A DNA stretch of 64,000 nt from Hymenoscyphus infarciens (Eukaryota > Ascomycota > Leotiomycetes > Helotiales > Helotiaceae). Both the position numbers and the translations under genes were made by a program. Below are positions 47,439 through 60,364 of the stretch, piece after piece. Location: the NCBI GenBank assembly GCA_001414345.1, contig LLCB01000067.1, positions 1-64,000 on the forward strand. The letters are read 5' to 3'. The notes beneath the pieces were generated by a model. That model did not search any database. It was not told the DNA's origin and was given only the letters and a program-made list of their open reading frames with translations. Within the stretch, counting starts at the first letter, position 1. Each line of letters opens with the position of its first letter.

Positions 47439-48845
47439 TTAACTGATCACAACACCGCCTGGAATGCTCTCCAGCCCTAAATGTGATGGTATTAGAAGCT
47501 TGCTAAAGCAATTTTTTGGGAGGCATAAATTACAGTTATCACCGTCAACATCTTCCTTCATAGTCTGCGGAATCGAGCACTTCATTGCATCCTGATTGGA
47601 TTGTCGAAGAAGGACGCCTTCACAAAGTGCATTGTTGCAACGGGCATCCATAGCACGCTGCAACGAATCCCCTTTCCACCCGAACATGTAATCGCCGTGC
47701 TGGCCATGTCCAGTACTGATGATTAATCGTCAGCTCCAACTCAAAGTGGTCGTGTATTTTTTATGAGAAGTATTCAAACTCACGCATCACCCATCGAATA
47801 AACAAAAGGCTGACTCCCATTCTCATTCCAAAGCTCCTTATGATTAAACTGGGTAGTATTCCACATAACCTCATACATCAACTGGGGCAAATGAATCGGA
47901 AACCCCTCCGGACACTTCCCTCTCTGTTGCTCCACTGTATACGGGCGCGTAATGACTGGATCCGCATAAGGTTCAAAAGGAATAGTTGCATAAGCGACAT
48001 GACTTTGGTGATCTGGAGAATCGAGATTTTTGCCATCCCAACATGTTGGGAAAGTTACTTGAGTCCGAATTCCTCCAGGACAGAAATGATCAGGAAAGTG
48101 TGTTGTATCATTTCCGGTACATGGTGCTCCGCCGAAGGGTTCGAAATTTTCGCCTTCGAAGCAGCGGTGGCAGATTCCAAGGGATTCTCCTTCTGTTGTG
48201 CGGAGCATTGGGTTTCCTGCTAGCATTCGGAAGCCCTGTCCATCGTGTTAGAAGTTTGAGCGGATACTTTGAAGTGAAAGATGATTCATTTTCCCAAATT
48301 GGTCTTCAATGAGCAGTTTTTGAAACTCCACAATATGACATCTCGAGTCGCCATACCCATCACCAAATAATTCTTCATCGGCGCAGGCGAGTTTAAAACG
48401 TTCAAGTGACAGTAATAAAAACACTCACCGGTGTAAACGCCGTAACGTTACTAACCCCATCATAAGGCGTAATATAATAAACCGTAATGCCCCCTCTCTG
48501 TTCCAAATTCCCATTCGCCATCTGCGGCACACGTTTGAACGTCCCGTTCCTCGCCCTATAATACAAGCTCGCCGTCCAATAATTACTAAAGTCCTCGCTG
48601 AAACTACAACTCGTACAGGTCGATTCGCTTGGTAAATCATACTCCACAGGTTTCATCGTAGCATTGAAGGAATTCCCTCCGACTATTTGGTGGACATGGG
48701 GACTTCCTATGATACCGGGGGATACGAGAGGGTCGAGACGTTCTACTACTAGCTGGGAGCAGGCGAAGCGAAGCATTCGCGCTGCTTGCCCATAGGCGCT
48801 GGGAAGAGCCGCGAGGGCGATGATGGGGAGGATGGAATAGTGCAT
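47439..48845 (-). CDS. Secreted DUF1996-domain protein
   Basis: Three exons on the minus strand, 48,845-48,429, 48,235-47,784 and 47,715-47,439, encode 381 residues. Introns are 193 bp (GTGAGT...GACAG, CTAAC branch) and 68 bp (GTGAGT...ATCAG, CTGAC branch). The joins restore family-like sequence: AFTP-GFRMLAGNP and YSMGDA-TGHGQHGDYMFGW. A signal peptide (MHYSILPIIALAALPSAYGQ) precedes FACSQLVVERLDPLVSPG and SPHVHQIVGGNSF. The rest follows DUF1996: STCTSCSFSEDFSNYWTASL, ICHRCFEG, FPTCWDGKNLDSPDHQSHVA, CPEGFPIHLPQLMYE, WKGDSLQRAMD. Many paired cysteines and N-x-T/S sites fit an extracellular glycoprotein. DUF1996 proteins are widespread secreted proteins with no settled activity. The gene stands alone near RIP blocks on both sides and has the first intron longer than others here. 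Confidence 0.88.
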
Positions 48846-50330
48846 TTTGATGGTTATTGTGAAATTGAAATGGAAAAAGGAGAAAAGAGATGGTCACTTT
48901 AGAATGGGTTGAGATATCGTACGAGGTATTGAGGGGTTTAAGTTGTTTTGTTATCAATTGATCTAGGGATGCTGCCGGGTTAAAAGAACTGCCTCAATGG
49001 GCGCTTAATTCTTTTTCATCTGTTTATATTGTTTCAACGTTGTACCCAGGAGCGGGGGCTTTGTCTCACTGCCGAGTTGCAACAAAACTAGACTGTTCGA
49101 GGTGGCTACTTGATGAACGTCACAATTAATAGAAGTCATTTAGGAGATAAGAAGTATGGCGTTTAGATATCGCATGCAATAAGATCTTTAATTGCTCAAA
49201 CTACTCGCCTTGTGGATATAGTATTAAGGGAATCCCGATCTGGGTGTGGGGCGACAATCAATCTTGATACAACGTCAAATGTACGTCCAATCAATTCTCG
49301 AAGGTATGTGGGGCAATCGATTTTAATTTCAATACCAGTGGACATTCCTTCTAAATAAGCAGAATATGTTTGAGGGTATGAATATTACGCCACCAAAACC
49401 ATTGGGAACACGAGACAATTTCCACAACTTCGAAACAGAAGAATCGAAAATGAAGGAGACTAAAACCTAGATCACAAAGAAAAGATGGTCACTCATCACA
49501 ATCGCGCACTGGAACTTTCTTCAAGTGAAGTTCTATAGAAGTGTTAGAATGGAAAACCTACCAAACCCTCATTTGGAGCATAGACTCGATTTGAAAAATT
49601 ATCTGATATCACTAATTATCCCCCACTGCTAGTATCTGTCATGACCACCTGATATAAAACTCAGACAATAGAAACCATCGTTCGAGACAGTTCAGAAGAA
49701 TAAGTTGTCCGCTTTCTTGGTTCTCTTAACCTTCTATATTAATGGTTATGATTATCCGAAAATACTGTGTACAATACGATAGAAGAATACGAGAGTGTAA
49801 CGCTTACTTTGAGAGAGAACCTCTATTTATTTCTCTTACCGATCTTCAAACGTATATATATACCCGAAGAACGAAACCGACCCTCTTCTACCCAAAGTCC
49901 AGAAGAAGGAAAAAAGAAAAAGCAAGCTTAAGAAAGTGGCCTATGATAATAAACAAAAAAAGGGAAACTAATTAATCCTCTAATTTCTTCCCACAAGTTT
50001 CATTTCTCAACACGAGTACCCCAAATAAGATCTTTCAAAAGATATATATGTTACCTACCCTTGTTACCACTTTCACAATACACCTTAACCTCGCTCCTAG
50101 TCCAAAAAGAAAAATCAAAGTCTCTATTCTTTTCTCCTCTCTATAAATAAGAAACGCTTTTCACGAGCTAATTATAGGCATCTTAAGAATAGCAAGCCCT
50201 CACAACCAGCATCACATCCTTCATCCACGGCATATCACTACTACTCTAAAAACGTACTAAACCTTACTAAAGAATAAAAAATAAAAGAAAAAACAAAAAA
50301 CAAAGAGAAAAAAACCCCTTCTCTTATTAT
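48846..50330. other. Intergenic, upstream of the DUF1996 gene
   Basis: Ordinary composition grading into AT-rich DNA after about 49,700. A 77-codon frame at 49,742-49,975 is Arg/Lys/Tyr-rich and unsupported. Confidence 0.4.
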
Positions 50331-50343
50331 AGTATTCTAAATT

Positions 50344-51144
50344 TACTAAAAAGTCGATTTAACTAAATCGTAAATAGAAAATTATAAATTATAAAGTCTT
50401 ACTTTTCCTAAGTATAAAATAGAAGAGTTTTAAATTTCAAATTCTCTCTCCTTCTCTCTCTCTCTCTCTCTTTTACTATTCTATACTTATAAAACTATCT
50501 ATTTTAAGACCTAAGAGTCTTATCTATAACTAGTAGCTACTAGCTAATTAGAGAATAGTGAGATAATAAGATATAATATATATTACGTATATAGTAGTGA
50601 AATCGTCTCTCGCTTTCCTACTACTTTACTATTTATTATCTAACTATTATATTATATTTCTACTATTATTTCTAGATAAATAATAGAGAAGAGAAGCGAG
50701 AAGCGAGAAGAGAAGAGAAGAGTAAGAAAGAGAGAAAGAGAGAAAGAGAGAAAGAGAAAGAATATATTTACTTCCTTAACTTCTCTTACTTATACTAGAA
50801 AAAACTTTCCTTTAAAAGGTTTACTTACTCTCTTTCTCTACCTCTCTTACCTATACTCTTACCTATACTCTTATCTATACTTACCTATACTTCTACCTAT
50901 ACTTCTATCTATACTCTCATCTATACTCCTATCTACATATAATATATAAAAGACTAGAATAATAAGTAAGAAAGTCGATAGTATAATATAGTATAATTTA
51001 ATATAATTCAAGTCTACCTCGTAACTCTAACTCACTATATATCTACCTAGTTAATCTAGTTAATCTAGTTAATCTATCTATAAATACTTGAAAATTTTCT
51101 ATATAATTTATAATTTACGATTTAGTTACTCTAACCTTTTAGTA
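50344..51144. mobile_element. TIR-family copy 1 (801 bp)
   Basis: Left end TACTAAAAAGTCGATTTAAC, right end CTCTAACCTTTTAGTA, inverted and AT-mutated. The interior has GAGA/CTCT tracts (50,440-50,475 and 50,695-50,760) and no open frame. Confidence 0.55.
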
Positions 51145-51292
51145 TATTTAGAATACCGCTATATTAAGTCTTAAACCAGTTAATAATCAGACTATATAAT
51201 TCCTTATAATTCCTTATAAAAATAAAAAAAACGTAAAAAAAAAATACTATCTTAAAAAATTCTCAAGCTAGCTAGCTAGAGCGTCCTATATA

Positions 51293-51952
51293 TACTAAAA
51301 GCCGGAATCGACTAAAACGTAAATTATAAATCGTAAATCGTAAATTATAAAAGTTAAGTATTTATAGCTAGATTAACTAAAGCCTCTAAGAGATATAGTA
51401 AGTCTTAAACTATATTATTCTATTCTCTTACTCTCTTATTCTATTCTTCTATATATTACGTATACTAAGATAGTATAGAAGAAGTAAGTAAAGAAGAGAG
51501 TAGAAGAAGAATAAGAGTAAGATAAGAGAGTAAGTAAACATTCTAAGAGAAGGTTTTCCTAGTATAAGTAAGAGGAGTTTAAAGTAAATATTCTCTCTAC
51601 TCTTTCTCTCTTCTTCTCTTTCTCTCTTCTTCCTTCTTTCTCTTTCTTCTTTCTTATTTATCTAAAAACAATAGAAAGAATATAAGAGTTAGATAATAGA
51701 GAGTAAGAATATAATAGCGAGGAGACGATATTACTACTATATACGTAATACTCGTTCTCTCTCTCTATCTTCTACTTAATTACTATAGATAGTCTTAATA
51801 TAGAGAGAGAGAAGAGAGAAGAGAGAACTTAAATTAAAAAATATTATATTTTATACTTATAAAAAGTAATACTTTATAATTTATAATTTACGATTTACGA
51901 TTTATAATTTATAATTTATAATTTACGATTTAGTTGTTTCCGACTTTTAGTA
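51293..51952. mobile_element. TIR-family copy 2 (660 bp)
   Basis: Left end TACTAAAAGCCGGAATCGAC, right end GTTTCCGACTTTTAGTA, a good inverted pair. CGTAAATTATAAATCG-type repeats lie next to both ends. No open frame. Confidence 0.6.
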
Positions 51953-54900
51953 TATATATATATAGTGTTCTAAATATACTAAAAAGTTAGATTAACTAAA
52001 TCGTAAATAGCAAATCGTAAGTTAATAAACGTAGAGTTTTTAGAAGCTATTTAGATATAAATCGAAAAGCTTAAATTAGTAATCTTAAAGCTTAAAGTAA
52101 GAGTATTCGTAATACTTAAATTATAAGACTTAAATTATAAGGCTTAAATTATAAGACTTAAGTTATAAGCTTTAAATCGTAAAATTTAAGTATAAGTAGA
52201 AGTAGAAAGTAGAAGATAATATAGTATATATATGTCTATTAAATATATATATATTATAATCGCTTAATACTTACTTTCTATTAATACCTAGTACTATATT
52301 AAATATAAGTATAATATAACTTTAAATCTATTATCTAAAATATTATAAATTATTAAAAGTAATATATATACTTAGTATAAATAATAATATTATTTAAGTA
52401 CTTAATAAATAAAAGAGAAAAAGAGATAATTAAGACTTTTAATACTATAACTATAGCTATAATTTAATCTAAAAGCAAGAGACGCTAAGCCTAATTAGGT
52501 AATTAGTATATAATTAGTAAAGTAGTACTTAAAGTACTTAAATAATCTTAAATTATAATTATTTAGATACTTTAGTAAAGAGAGTAAAAGGAAGAGTAAA
52601 AGTAGTAAAAAGTAACTAAAAAGTAGTAATAAAATCAAAGTATTATAGATAATTCTTCTAGTATCTATCTAAAGTATCTACTACTATATACTCTTACTTC
52701 TTATTCTTCTTCTTATTAGACTTACTATATATAATCTCAACCTTTTTAGTAGTATAAGAGAGTCGATTAGTAAGAGTTATTTAAGAGAGAGTATTTTCTC
52801 TCTTTCCCTTTAAATTAAGATTATTTATAGAAGTAATTATAGTAGTAGATATTATTTTACTTACTAGTGTATTTATAAATATAAGAGAAGTAGATAAGAG
52901 TAAACTAGAGACTCTCTTATTAAGCTCTTAATCGAGTTTTAATTACTCCTTCTTTTTAAATTAATTCGAGTCTATCTTTAGTAATAATAGTATTAATATC
53001 TATATATAATTAAGTATTAAGATCTCTTATAAGTTACTCGTCTATATCTATCTATTATTATACTATCTTATCTACTCTCTCTAGTATATTTAACCTAGTA
53101 GATACTATTAAGCTCTTCTTCTTCTTATTCTCTATAAAAGGTAATAGTAAGTAGAAGCTCGAGATTAATATTCCTTTACTATTAGTATTCTCTCTTATAT
53201 CTATATCTATATTCTTACTTCTTATATTACTTCTAGAACTATTTCTAGACTTATTATCTCTATTATTCTTCTCTTCTAAATAAGTAGTAATAATTATAGA
53301 GTAGTCTCTTAGATATATAATAATAATTAGGAATATCTCTAGAAGATTATCTATTTCTAAATTATCTACTAATATTACGCTTACTCTAGTAATAGTATAG
53401 ACCTAGTATCTCTCTCTCTATTCTAAGCGTTATCTTTAAGTATAATAGGCTTGTTATTAGATATCTTAATAGACGTCGAGAGTTAAAGTAGACTTAGTAG
53501 CTCTTAGGTATTCTATAAGAGTATAATAGATTACCTTTTTTTAAAAGATTAGAGCTTATTATTAGTATAGCTATTAAATACTATATATACTTTATAGTAC
53601 TTTTTATTAGTAGAACCTTTTAGTAAATTAAAGTATTATATAAGAGCTTATACTTTGTCTATCTTCTTATAATCTATAGTACTTAATTACTTAGCTTTCC
53701 TCTTTCTAATAGTAATATTTATAGCTAGAAAGACGTCTTCTATCTTATTAATAAAGAGTAATATATTAATAGAATCCTACTTACTAGAAGTAAGGATTAT
53801 ATAGTAGATATTCTTTAAGAGCTTAATAGCGAACCTTTTAGCCTATATATTCTAGAGTACTAATTTAAAGTTAAATAGATCTTTAGAGTTACTAGTAGAT
53901 AAGTAAAGTACTTAAAATAGAAAGTTATTATTAATTTATACTCTAACTATCTTACTACGTTATATTATAAAAGTATATATAATTATAAAGATACTCTTAG
54001 TAGTAGAGAAGTTCTTAGTACTTATTATATATATATAGATATATAAGGCTACTTAAATATAGATTTTAGTAATAAGAATAGGCTTTAATATCTTATAGAT
54101 TAGAGAAGGAGAAGCTAAGAAGCTTATACTAATTAGTAGTATATACTAAATTTAAGAGTACTACTTACTTTTAGCCTTTTTCTTATTAAGAATAAATCTC
54201 TTTTTATATGCTTTTACTCTAATTATTTTAGTCTTACTAGAAGCTTTTATAAAGAAGGATTATCTAGCTCTAGCCTTTTCCTTCTAGATAGCTCGCTTTT
54301 TAGCTATAGCTAATTTATCCTTCTTTTACTTAATAATAAGAGCGGAGTAGTTAGTAGCGGAATATTCTATAATAGCCTCTTACTTCCTCTTAGACTCTAT
54401 AATTAACTATTGTTTCTTCTCTTAGCTATTAGAGCTTTATACTATAGCTTTTATAGAGTAGTTCTTTAGTTTTTATAGACGGTTCTTAATCTTATTATTA
54501 GAGAGTGGTTTACCTAGCCTCTAAGGAAGCGTAGATACGTGATTTTCTAGAGCACTTACTAGGTTTACTAAGAAGTAATAAGAGTATACTTTAAGCTTTA
54601 AACTCTTAAGATAAGAAGCTTAGACTTCTAGGTATTTAAGAGACTAATTATATTTTTAGTAATATAGAGTAGTAGATATAAGGCTTCTAAAAGTATAAGT
54701 AAAAGTAATAGAATAAAAGTAGAAAAATCAGAAGACTGTCTTACTTAAACTATATAACCTTCTATATCTTACTTCTCACTTTTAGTACTATTTATAAGGC
54801 TCTAATATACTATTCTAACGTATATTATCCTCTACGAAAGCTAGGACTTTGTTTACTATTCTATAAGCATTTATAGAAGTAGGTATAAGTAAGACTAGAT

Positions 54901-56823
54901 TAAAAGATATTCTACTTTAAGCGACTACTTAAGAGCTAGCTTAGAAACTTTCTCTAGAGACTAAGGAGATTCTAAAGATAAGTAATCGATGCTAAGCCTC
55001 CTTTATAAATTATTTACTATTACTAATAAAAGTTAGTAATCTATATACTTGAAATAGCCTAAAAACATAATCTTCTAAATTAATTCTTTTACTTTTAATT
55101 TAAGTATAGAATAGTATTATTTATATCTACAAAGCTAACTAGAACTTAATAGACGTAGAACTTATAATATTATAATTTTTTAAAGATTTAAAGGTCTAAG
55201 ATTACTAACTTTTGTTAATAGTAGTAAGTAATTTACGAATTAAGCTTAGCGCTAACGGTTATAGTTAGTAGGTTTACTCTACTAAAATCCTTCTCTCTAG
55301 GCACTTAGAGAATTATATATCTATAATAATATCTATAACCTTATATAAATTACTCTTAAATTTAATTAAAAGTTAATAAATATATCTATTCCTCTCTAGA
55401 GTTATATTAAGCTTTTTTTTATATCTAAAATATATAAATTTTAAGTCTAAGGCTTAGCTTATATTTAATATAGGTTTATTCCTAGTTTAATATATCTATT
55501 TACTTATTAATTATAAATAGCGAAAACAACGCTACTAGCTAACTCTTTACATCTTTTATAAATAGTAATATATACTTCCTTTATTATATTACTCTCTATT
55601 AACGTTCTATTTACTCTAGCTAGTAGATAATTACAATTATAAACTATTATAAAGTCTATAGTTAGTTAGTAGATTATAATACTATAATCCTAGAGATACT
55701 ACTATAGCTAGAGATATATATTAAGTATAAGGTTACTAATATAGAGAGAGTAGAGATTAAGGATTTAAGACCTTACTCTTTAAATAGATTTAAAAGACTA
55801 TCTTTTAGTAGATAACCTAGGATTAGAATCGTTAAGGCTCTCTACTATAATAATAACGTTTAATACTATCTATTAGTAGAAGAGCTCTATAAAAAAGGAG
55901 GCCTAATCCTAAGAACAAATTAGTAGCTTTTAGAGTAAATTAATTAAATATAAATTTATCTACTAATATCTATCTCTAAATCTCCTTCTAAGTTATCTTC
56001 TACTAATAAGATATATCTATTAGTTATATACTCTCTTAAATTATTATCTAATTCTATTAAACTATTATTATCTAACTCCTCTAATTCCTTATCTAAGAAG
56101 TTACTATTATATAAATATTTTAATATTATATTTATCGCTTAATCGTTTCTACTTTCGTTACTAAAATATACGCTAAATTTATCTTAATTAGCCTCTCTAG
56201 CTTCTTTTAATTCTTAAACTACTTTAGAGTATAGCTTCTACTTATATACTCTCTCTAGCTTACTTAAAAGGCCTAATTCTACTAAATTACTCTCTTAGAT
56301 ATATACTAATAATTCTACTCTTAAATCTAAGTACGCTATAGTATAAGTTTCTCTCTTTTTAGTATATATTATCTTATTAATTAATAGTATATATCTATAT
56401 ACTAATAATCTTATTTTATACTACTTTAAAGTTACTTAAAGTAAATATATATTAATATCCTAATTCTTATATAATTCCTAAAGCTTAGTAAGCTTCTTAG
56501 TAAGTATCTTAATACTATAATTATTTACTAGATACTCTTTACTTCTAGAATAGTAAAAGTTAGTCTATAGCACTTCTAGTACTCTATACTTTTAATTAGT
56601 ACTAGTATAAATATAATAGTAATTCTATATATATATAAACGTTTAAAGCTTCTTTTAAATAATTAGAATATATATATATAATATAGCAATTATATTAAGA
56701 AAGCTCTTTTTAAAAAACAACCTCTTTTTATAAATACTCTAGAAGTATATCTTCTACTTATTTAGAGACTCTTTTATAAGCTATTCTTACTAAGCCTTAA
56801 TACGTTAGTTAGTTATAGAAGTA

Positions 56824-57699
56824 TATAACGTATTTTTGAGTTGAAAACGCTCTAAGAAGCTTGAATTTAGAAGGTAAAAACTCTATTATATATATAGGGA
56901 AAAGAGGTTACGTAAGACCTCTCTTTTTCTATAACACACCTCTTAGGTCTAGGAGACAGCTTCCTAGGCTTATAAACTTAAACTAGATTATAAAAGAACC
57001 TCTTAACTATATTGCCTCCTATTCCTACTCTAGAGAGTTCTATAGAGCTATATATATTACTTTAAACTCTTGAATAGTAATCTTAGATAATATTCTTAAG
57101 AGTAAGTTCCTACTCCTAGATCCTGTCTAACTTCCTCCTTTATTTTAATAAAGATAGTAGATAGCGTTCGTAAGATATAATAGCTCGTAGTTAGTGTTAT
57201 ATACTAGCTTCGTAGAGTACTAGGCTTCTAGATCGTCTTATTAAGCACCTCTTAGAGTAGCTAGCGCGCCGCTAAGCTTCCGGTTCGTAATACCTACTCG
57301 TAGTAGAGCTTTCGCTATATTCGAAGTTAAGAGAGTCCTATAGAAGAGTCCTGTCTACGCTTATTAGAAGAGTCCTTATTCGCGCTTATTAAGAAAGTCT
57401 TATATTCAAAGTTAGAAGAGCCCTGCTTCGATTATAGTAAGGCTTTTAAGTGCTCGTCGAGAGTAAGTATCGAGAGGTTAATTACGCTAACTCTAATAGT
57501 AGAGAGCGTTCTAAATACGTTGTAATATATTAAATACGTAAGTAGAAGTTATAGATTACACTCTAGGTATAAACTAGGCTTATAACTATAACGTATTTTT
57601 AAGTTAAAAACGCTCTAAGAAGCTTAAATTTAGAAGATGAAAACTCTGCTATATATATAGAGAAAAGAGGTTACGTAAGACCTCTCTTTTTCCGTAATA
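56824..57699. mobile_element. TRIM: miniature LTR retroelement
   Basis: Direct repeats of exactly 113 bp (56,824-56,936 and 57,587-57,699) begin TATAACGTATTTTTRAGTTR and end YCKTAAYA (TGTAACG...CGTAACA before mutation). They share GTTACGTAAGACCTCTCTTT near the end. Target duplication AAGTA lies at 56,819-56,823 and 57,700-57,704. The 650-bp interior has no gag or pol, fitting a terminal-repeat retrotransposon in miniature. It is richer in C and G than the surrounding block, so it looks less mutated and younger. Confidence 0.85.
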
Positions 57700-58704
57700 A
57701 AGTACTAAACTAATATAGGTCTAAAAATTAGTATAGCTCTCTACTACTTTCTATAGCTTATTATTAACGAAGTATATAATAAGCGTCTACTACTATTAGA
57801 GATTCTAATTCTTAATCTAATTATATATAGTATAGTATCTTTCTAAGACTACTTATAGTATTACTATATTACTATAGAGTAGATACTACTATATTATTTA
57901 AGATATTATAATAGCTCTAAGAGAGAAATTAAGTATAGGTATTAATACTAGTATATATCTTAATACTAATAAATCTTAATTTATAATATCTATTAATACT
58001 CTATATAAAATTAGACCCTAGTATAATATATTTACTATAAGTATTCTTAATCTCTTATAACTTATAATTATACCTCTTCTTATTAACCTTTAATAGTATC
58101 TTTTAAATCTTATTCTAGCTCTATCTTTTATCTCTATCTCTATTAATACTATAAGTATTAAGATACGTATAAAGGAATCTAAGGCTAAAGCTCTTTATAG
58201 TACTAAAGTAGCTATATTCGTAGATCTTATACTAAAGAATAGCCTCTAGCTTTTTATACTCTTCTTATATAAGAAACTTTTAATATTAAAAGCTTATCTT
58301 AAATTATAACCTTTAAAGCCTCTAAGACTTAATTATAAAGCTCTTATAATTTAATATATATACTATACTTAAATCAGATAATTCTATATCTTTAAAGAGA
58401 TATACTACTTATATATATAAAATAAGAGTAGTCTTAGTTCTTTTATACTAATGAAGATTCTATCTTATATTAATTTAAAGCTTAGAAGTAGTATTAGAGA
58501 CGTTGATATTATACTTACTTTCAAAGATATTATATATCTTATAAGTAGAGACTTCCTTTATATATAACTCCTCTATAAATATCTTTTATATAGCTCTAAA
58601 TTAATAAACTAACGTAGTATATTTAAGCTTCTATTATATACTTAAAATTATCCTTTTTATACTTTCTATTATACTTAAAATTCTAGGATTATTATACTAT
58701 AATA

Positions 58705-59088
58705 CTACTACTAAGGATATTATACTTTAATAGATATCTAGAGCTACTACTAGAGCCTATTCTCTTCCTTCTCTTATTATCGTTAGTACTTAAATTTAAG
58801 AGAGAAGAGAGAGTATATATAGTAGTAGAATAGTACTTTTAAAAGAAGGAATAATAGAGAGTAGTATTAAAAGAAAGAAGTAACTAATTTAATTTATCTT
58901 AAGAGGTTCTACTACTAAGAATATTATACTTTAATAAATACCTAAAGCTGCTACTAGAGCTTATTCTCTTTCTTATTTTATTATTATTAGTACTCGAATT
59001 TAAGAGAGAAGAGAGAGTATATATAGTAGTAGAATAGCACTTTTAAAGAAAAGAATAATAAAGAGTAGTATTTAAAGAAAGAAGTAAT
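58705..59088. repeat. 180-bp tandem direct duplication
   Basis: 58,705-58,884 and 58,909-59,088 share CTACTACTAAGRATATTATA, TTTAAGAGAGAAGAGAGAGT and AAAGAAAGAAGTAA at equal spacing (period 204 bp). Differences are mainly C/T and G/A. Confidence 0.75.
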
Positions 59089-59714
59089 ATAAAGAGGTTA
59101 GTATATAAAGTAAGTATACTTTTTAGCTTAGAAAATAAATAGTACTAACTCTAATTAAGAAATTAGTATATAATTAAGAAAAGTAGCTAAAAGTATTTAA
59201 ATAATCTTAAATTAAGATTATTTAAGCTTTTAAAATAAGCTAATTACTTTAATATTAAGTAATCTAGAGTAATTAGTTTAAAAAAGACCTAGTTTTAAGA
59301 TATAATTTAGGAACTTATTATAGTAATAAAAGTTAATTTATATAGTCTTTTTATATTATATATATATATATCTCTTAATATAATATATTTTAATTTAATA
59401 TTTAATACCTTTTATAATTATTTATTAATTATATAACTTTTATATAATTTATAATTTAGTCGTTGTTTCCGACTTTTAGTATATATAAGACGCTCTATCT
59501 ACGCTCTTCTCTATACTTCTACTAATACTCTCTTAATATACGTAATATATAAAAGACTAGAATAATAAGTAAGAAAGTAGATAGTATAATATAATTTAAG
59601 CTTATCTAGTTAATCTAGCTAACTATAAATATTCAACTTTTCTAATTCACGATTTATATTTAATAATTTAGTTAAGCTAAATTTCTAGTATATTTAGATA
59701 GAGTATCTCGTAGA

Positions 59715-60364
59715 TACTAAAAGCTGGAATTAACTAAATCGTAAACTATAAATCGTAAAACGTAAAAAGAGATAAAATTCTATTAAAGCTACTAGTTAAA
59801 GTAATCTAAACTTATTATCTCTCTCTTCTACTCTATCTTCACTCTTATTCTTATACTCTAGTAGACTTGCTCCTTCTTTCTTCTCTTTCTTACTTCTTTT
59901 TATAAAGTAGAAGAAAGAGAGAGCTAATAATAGAGAAATATATTTACTTCTTACTTATTCTAGCTCTTCTCTAAAAAGGTAGAGAAGTAATATTATAATC
60001 TAACTATTAATTATTTACTAGCTCTCTACTTGCTACTCGCTACTCTACTATCTCTTTTCTTTTATTCTTCTTCTTTTCTATAATAGTATAAGCTGCTTTT
60101 ATTCTTCTTCTTCTTCTTCTTCTTCTTCTTCTATACTCTATAAGAGTATATAAGAGTAATAAAAATAGAGAGTATGCGATAGTAAAAGTAGAGGAGACTT
60201 AGTAGTAAAGGTATAGTAGTGAGATAGCCTATAATACCTAGGTATAAAAGTAAAAGTATAAGGAAAGATAATATAAGATTATTACTCTATTTCCTACCTT
60301 AAAAAGTAATACTTTACAGTTTACGAGTTACGATTTGCGATTTAGTCGTTTCCGACTTTTGGTA
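59715..60364. mobile_element. TIR-family copy 4 (650 bp), right end least mutated
   Basis: Left end TACTAAAAGCTGGAATTAAC, right end GATTTAGTCGTTTCCGACTT followed by TTGGTA. The right end keeps CG and CA dinucleotides, giving the likely unmutated TIR TACCAAAAGTCGGAAACGAC. The interior has a (CTT)n microsatellite at about 60,100-60,130. Confidence 0.6.

Larger units (their letters stand above)
51977..59481. mobile_element. TIR-family copy 3 (7.5 kb, with nested insertions)
   Basis: Left end TACTAAAAAGTTAGATTAAC, right end GTTTCCGACTTTTAGTA. It is either a large parent element or two element halves separated by insertions. On the minus strand, 54,220-54,560 reads as a Lys/Arg/Ala-rich stretch with TAA/TAG where CAA/CAG would restore Gln, which resembles the basic C-terminal tail of pogo/Fot1-like transposases. 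This is weak evidence. Confidence 0.4.

Noticed and set aside
52490..59260. A pair of similar about 100-bp sequences (52,490-52,580 and 59,140-59,250) as LTRs of a 6.7-kb element
   Set aside because: Similarity is real, but the boundaries do not show TG/CA ends or a target duplication; they may be subterminal repeats of the 7.5-kb TIR element.
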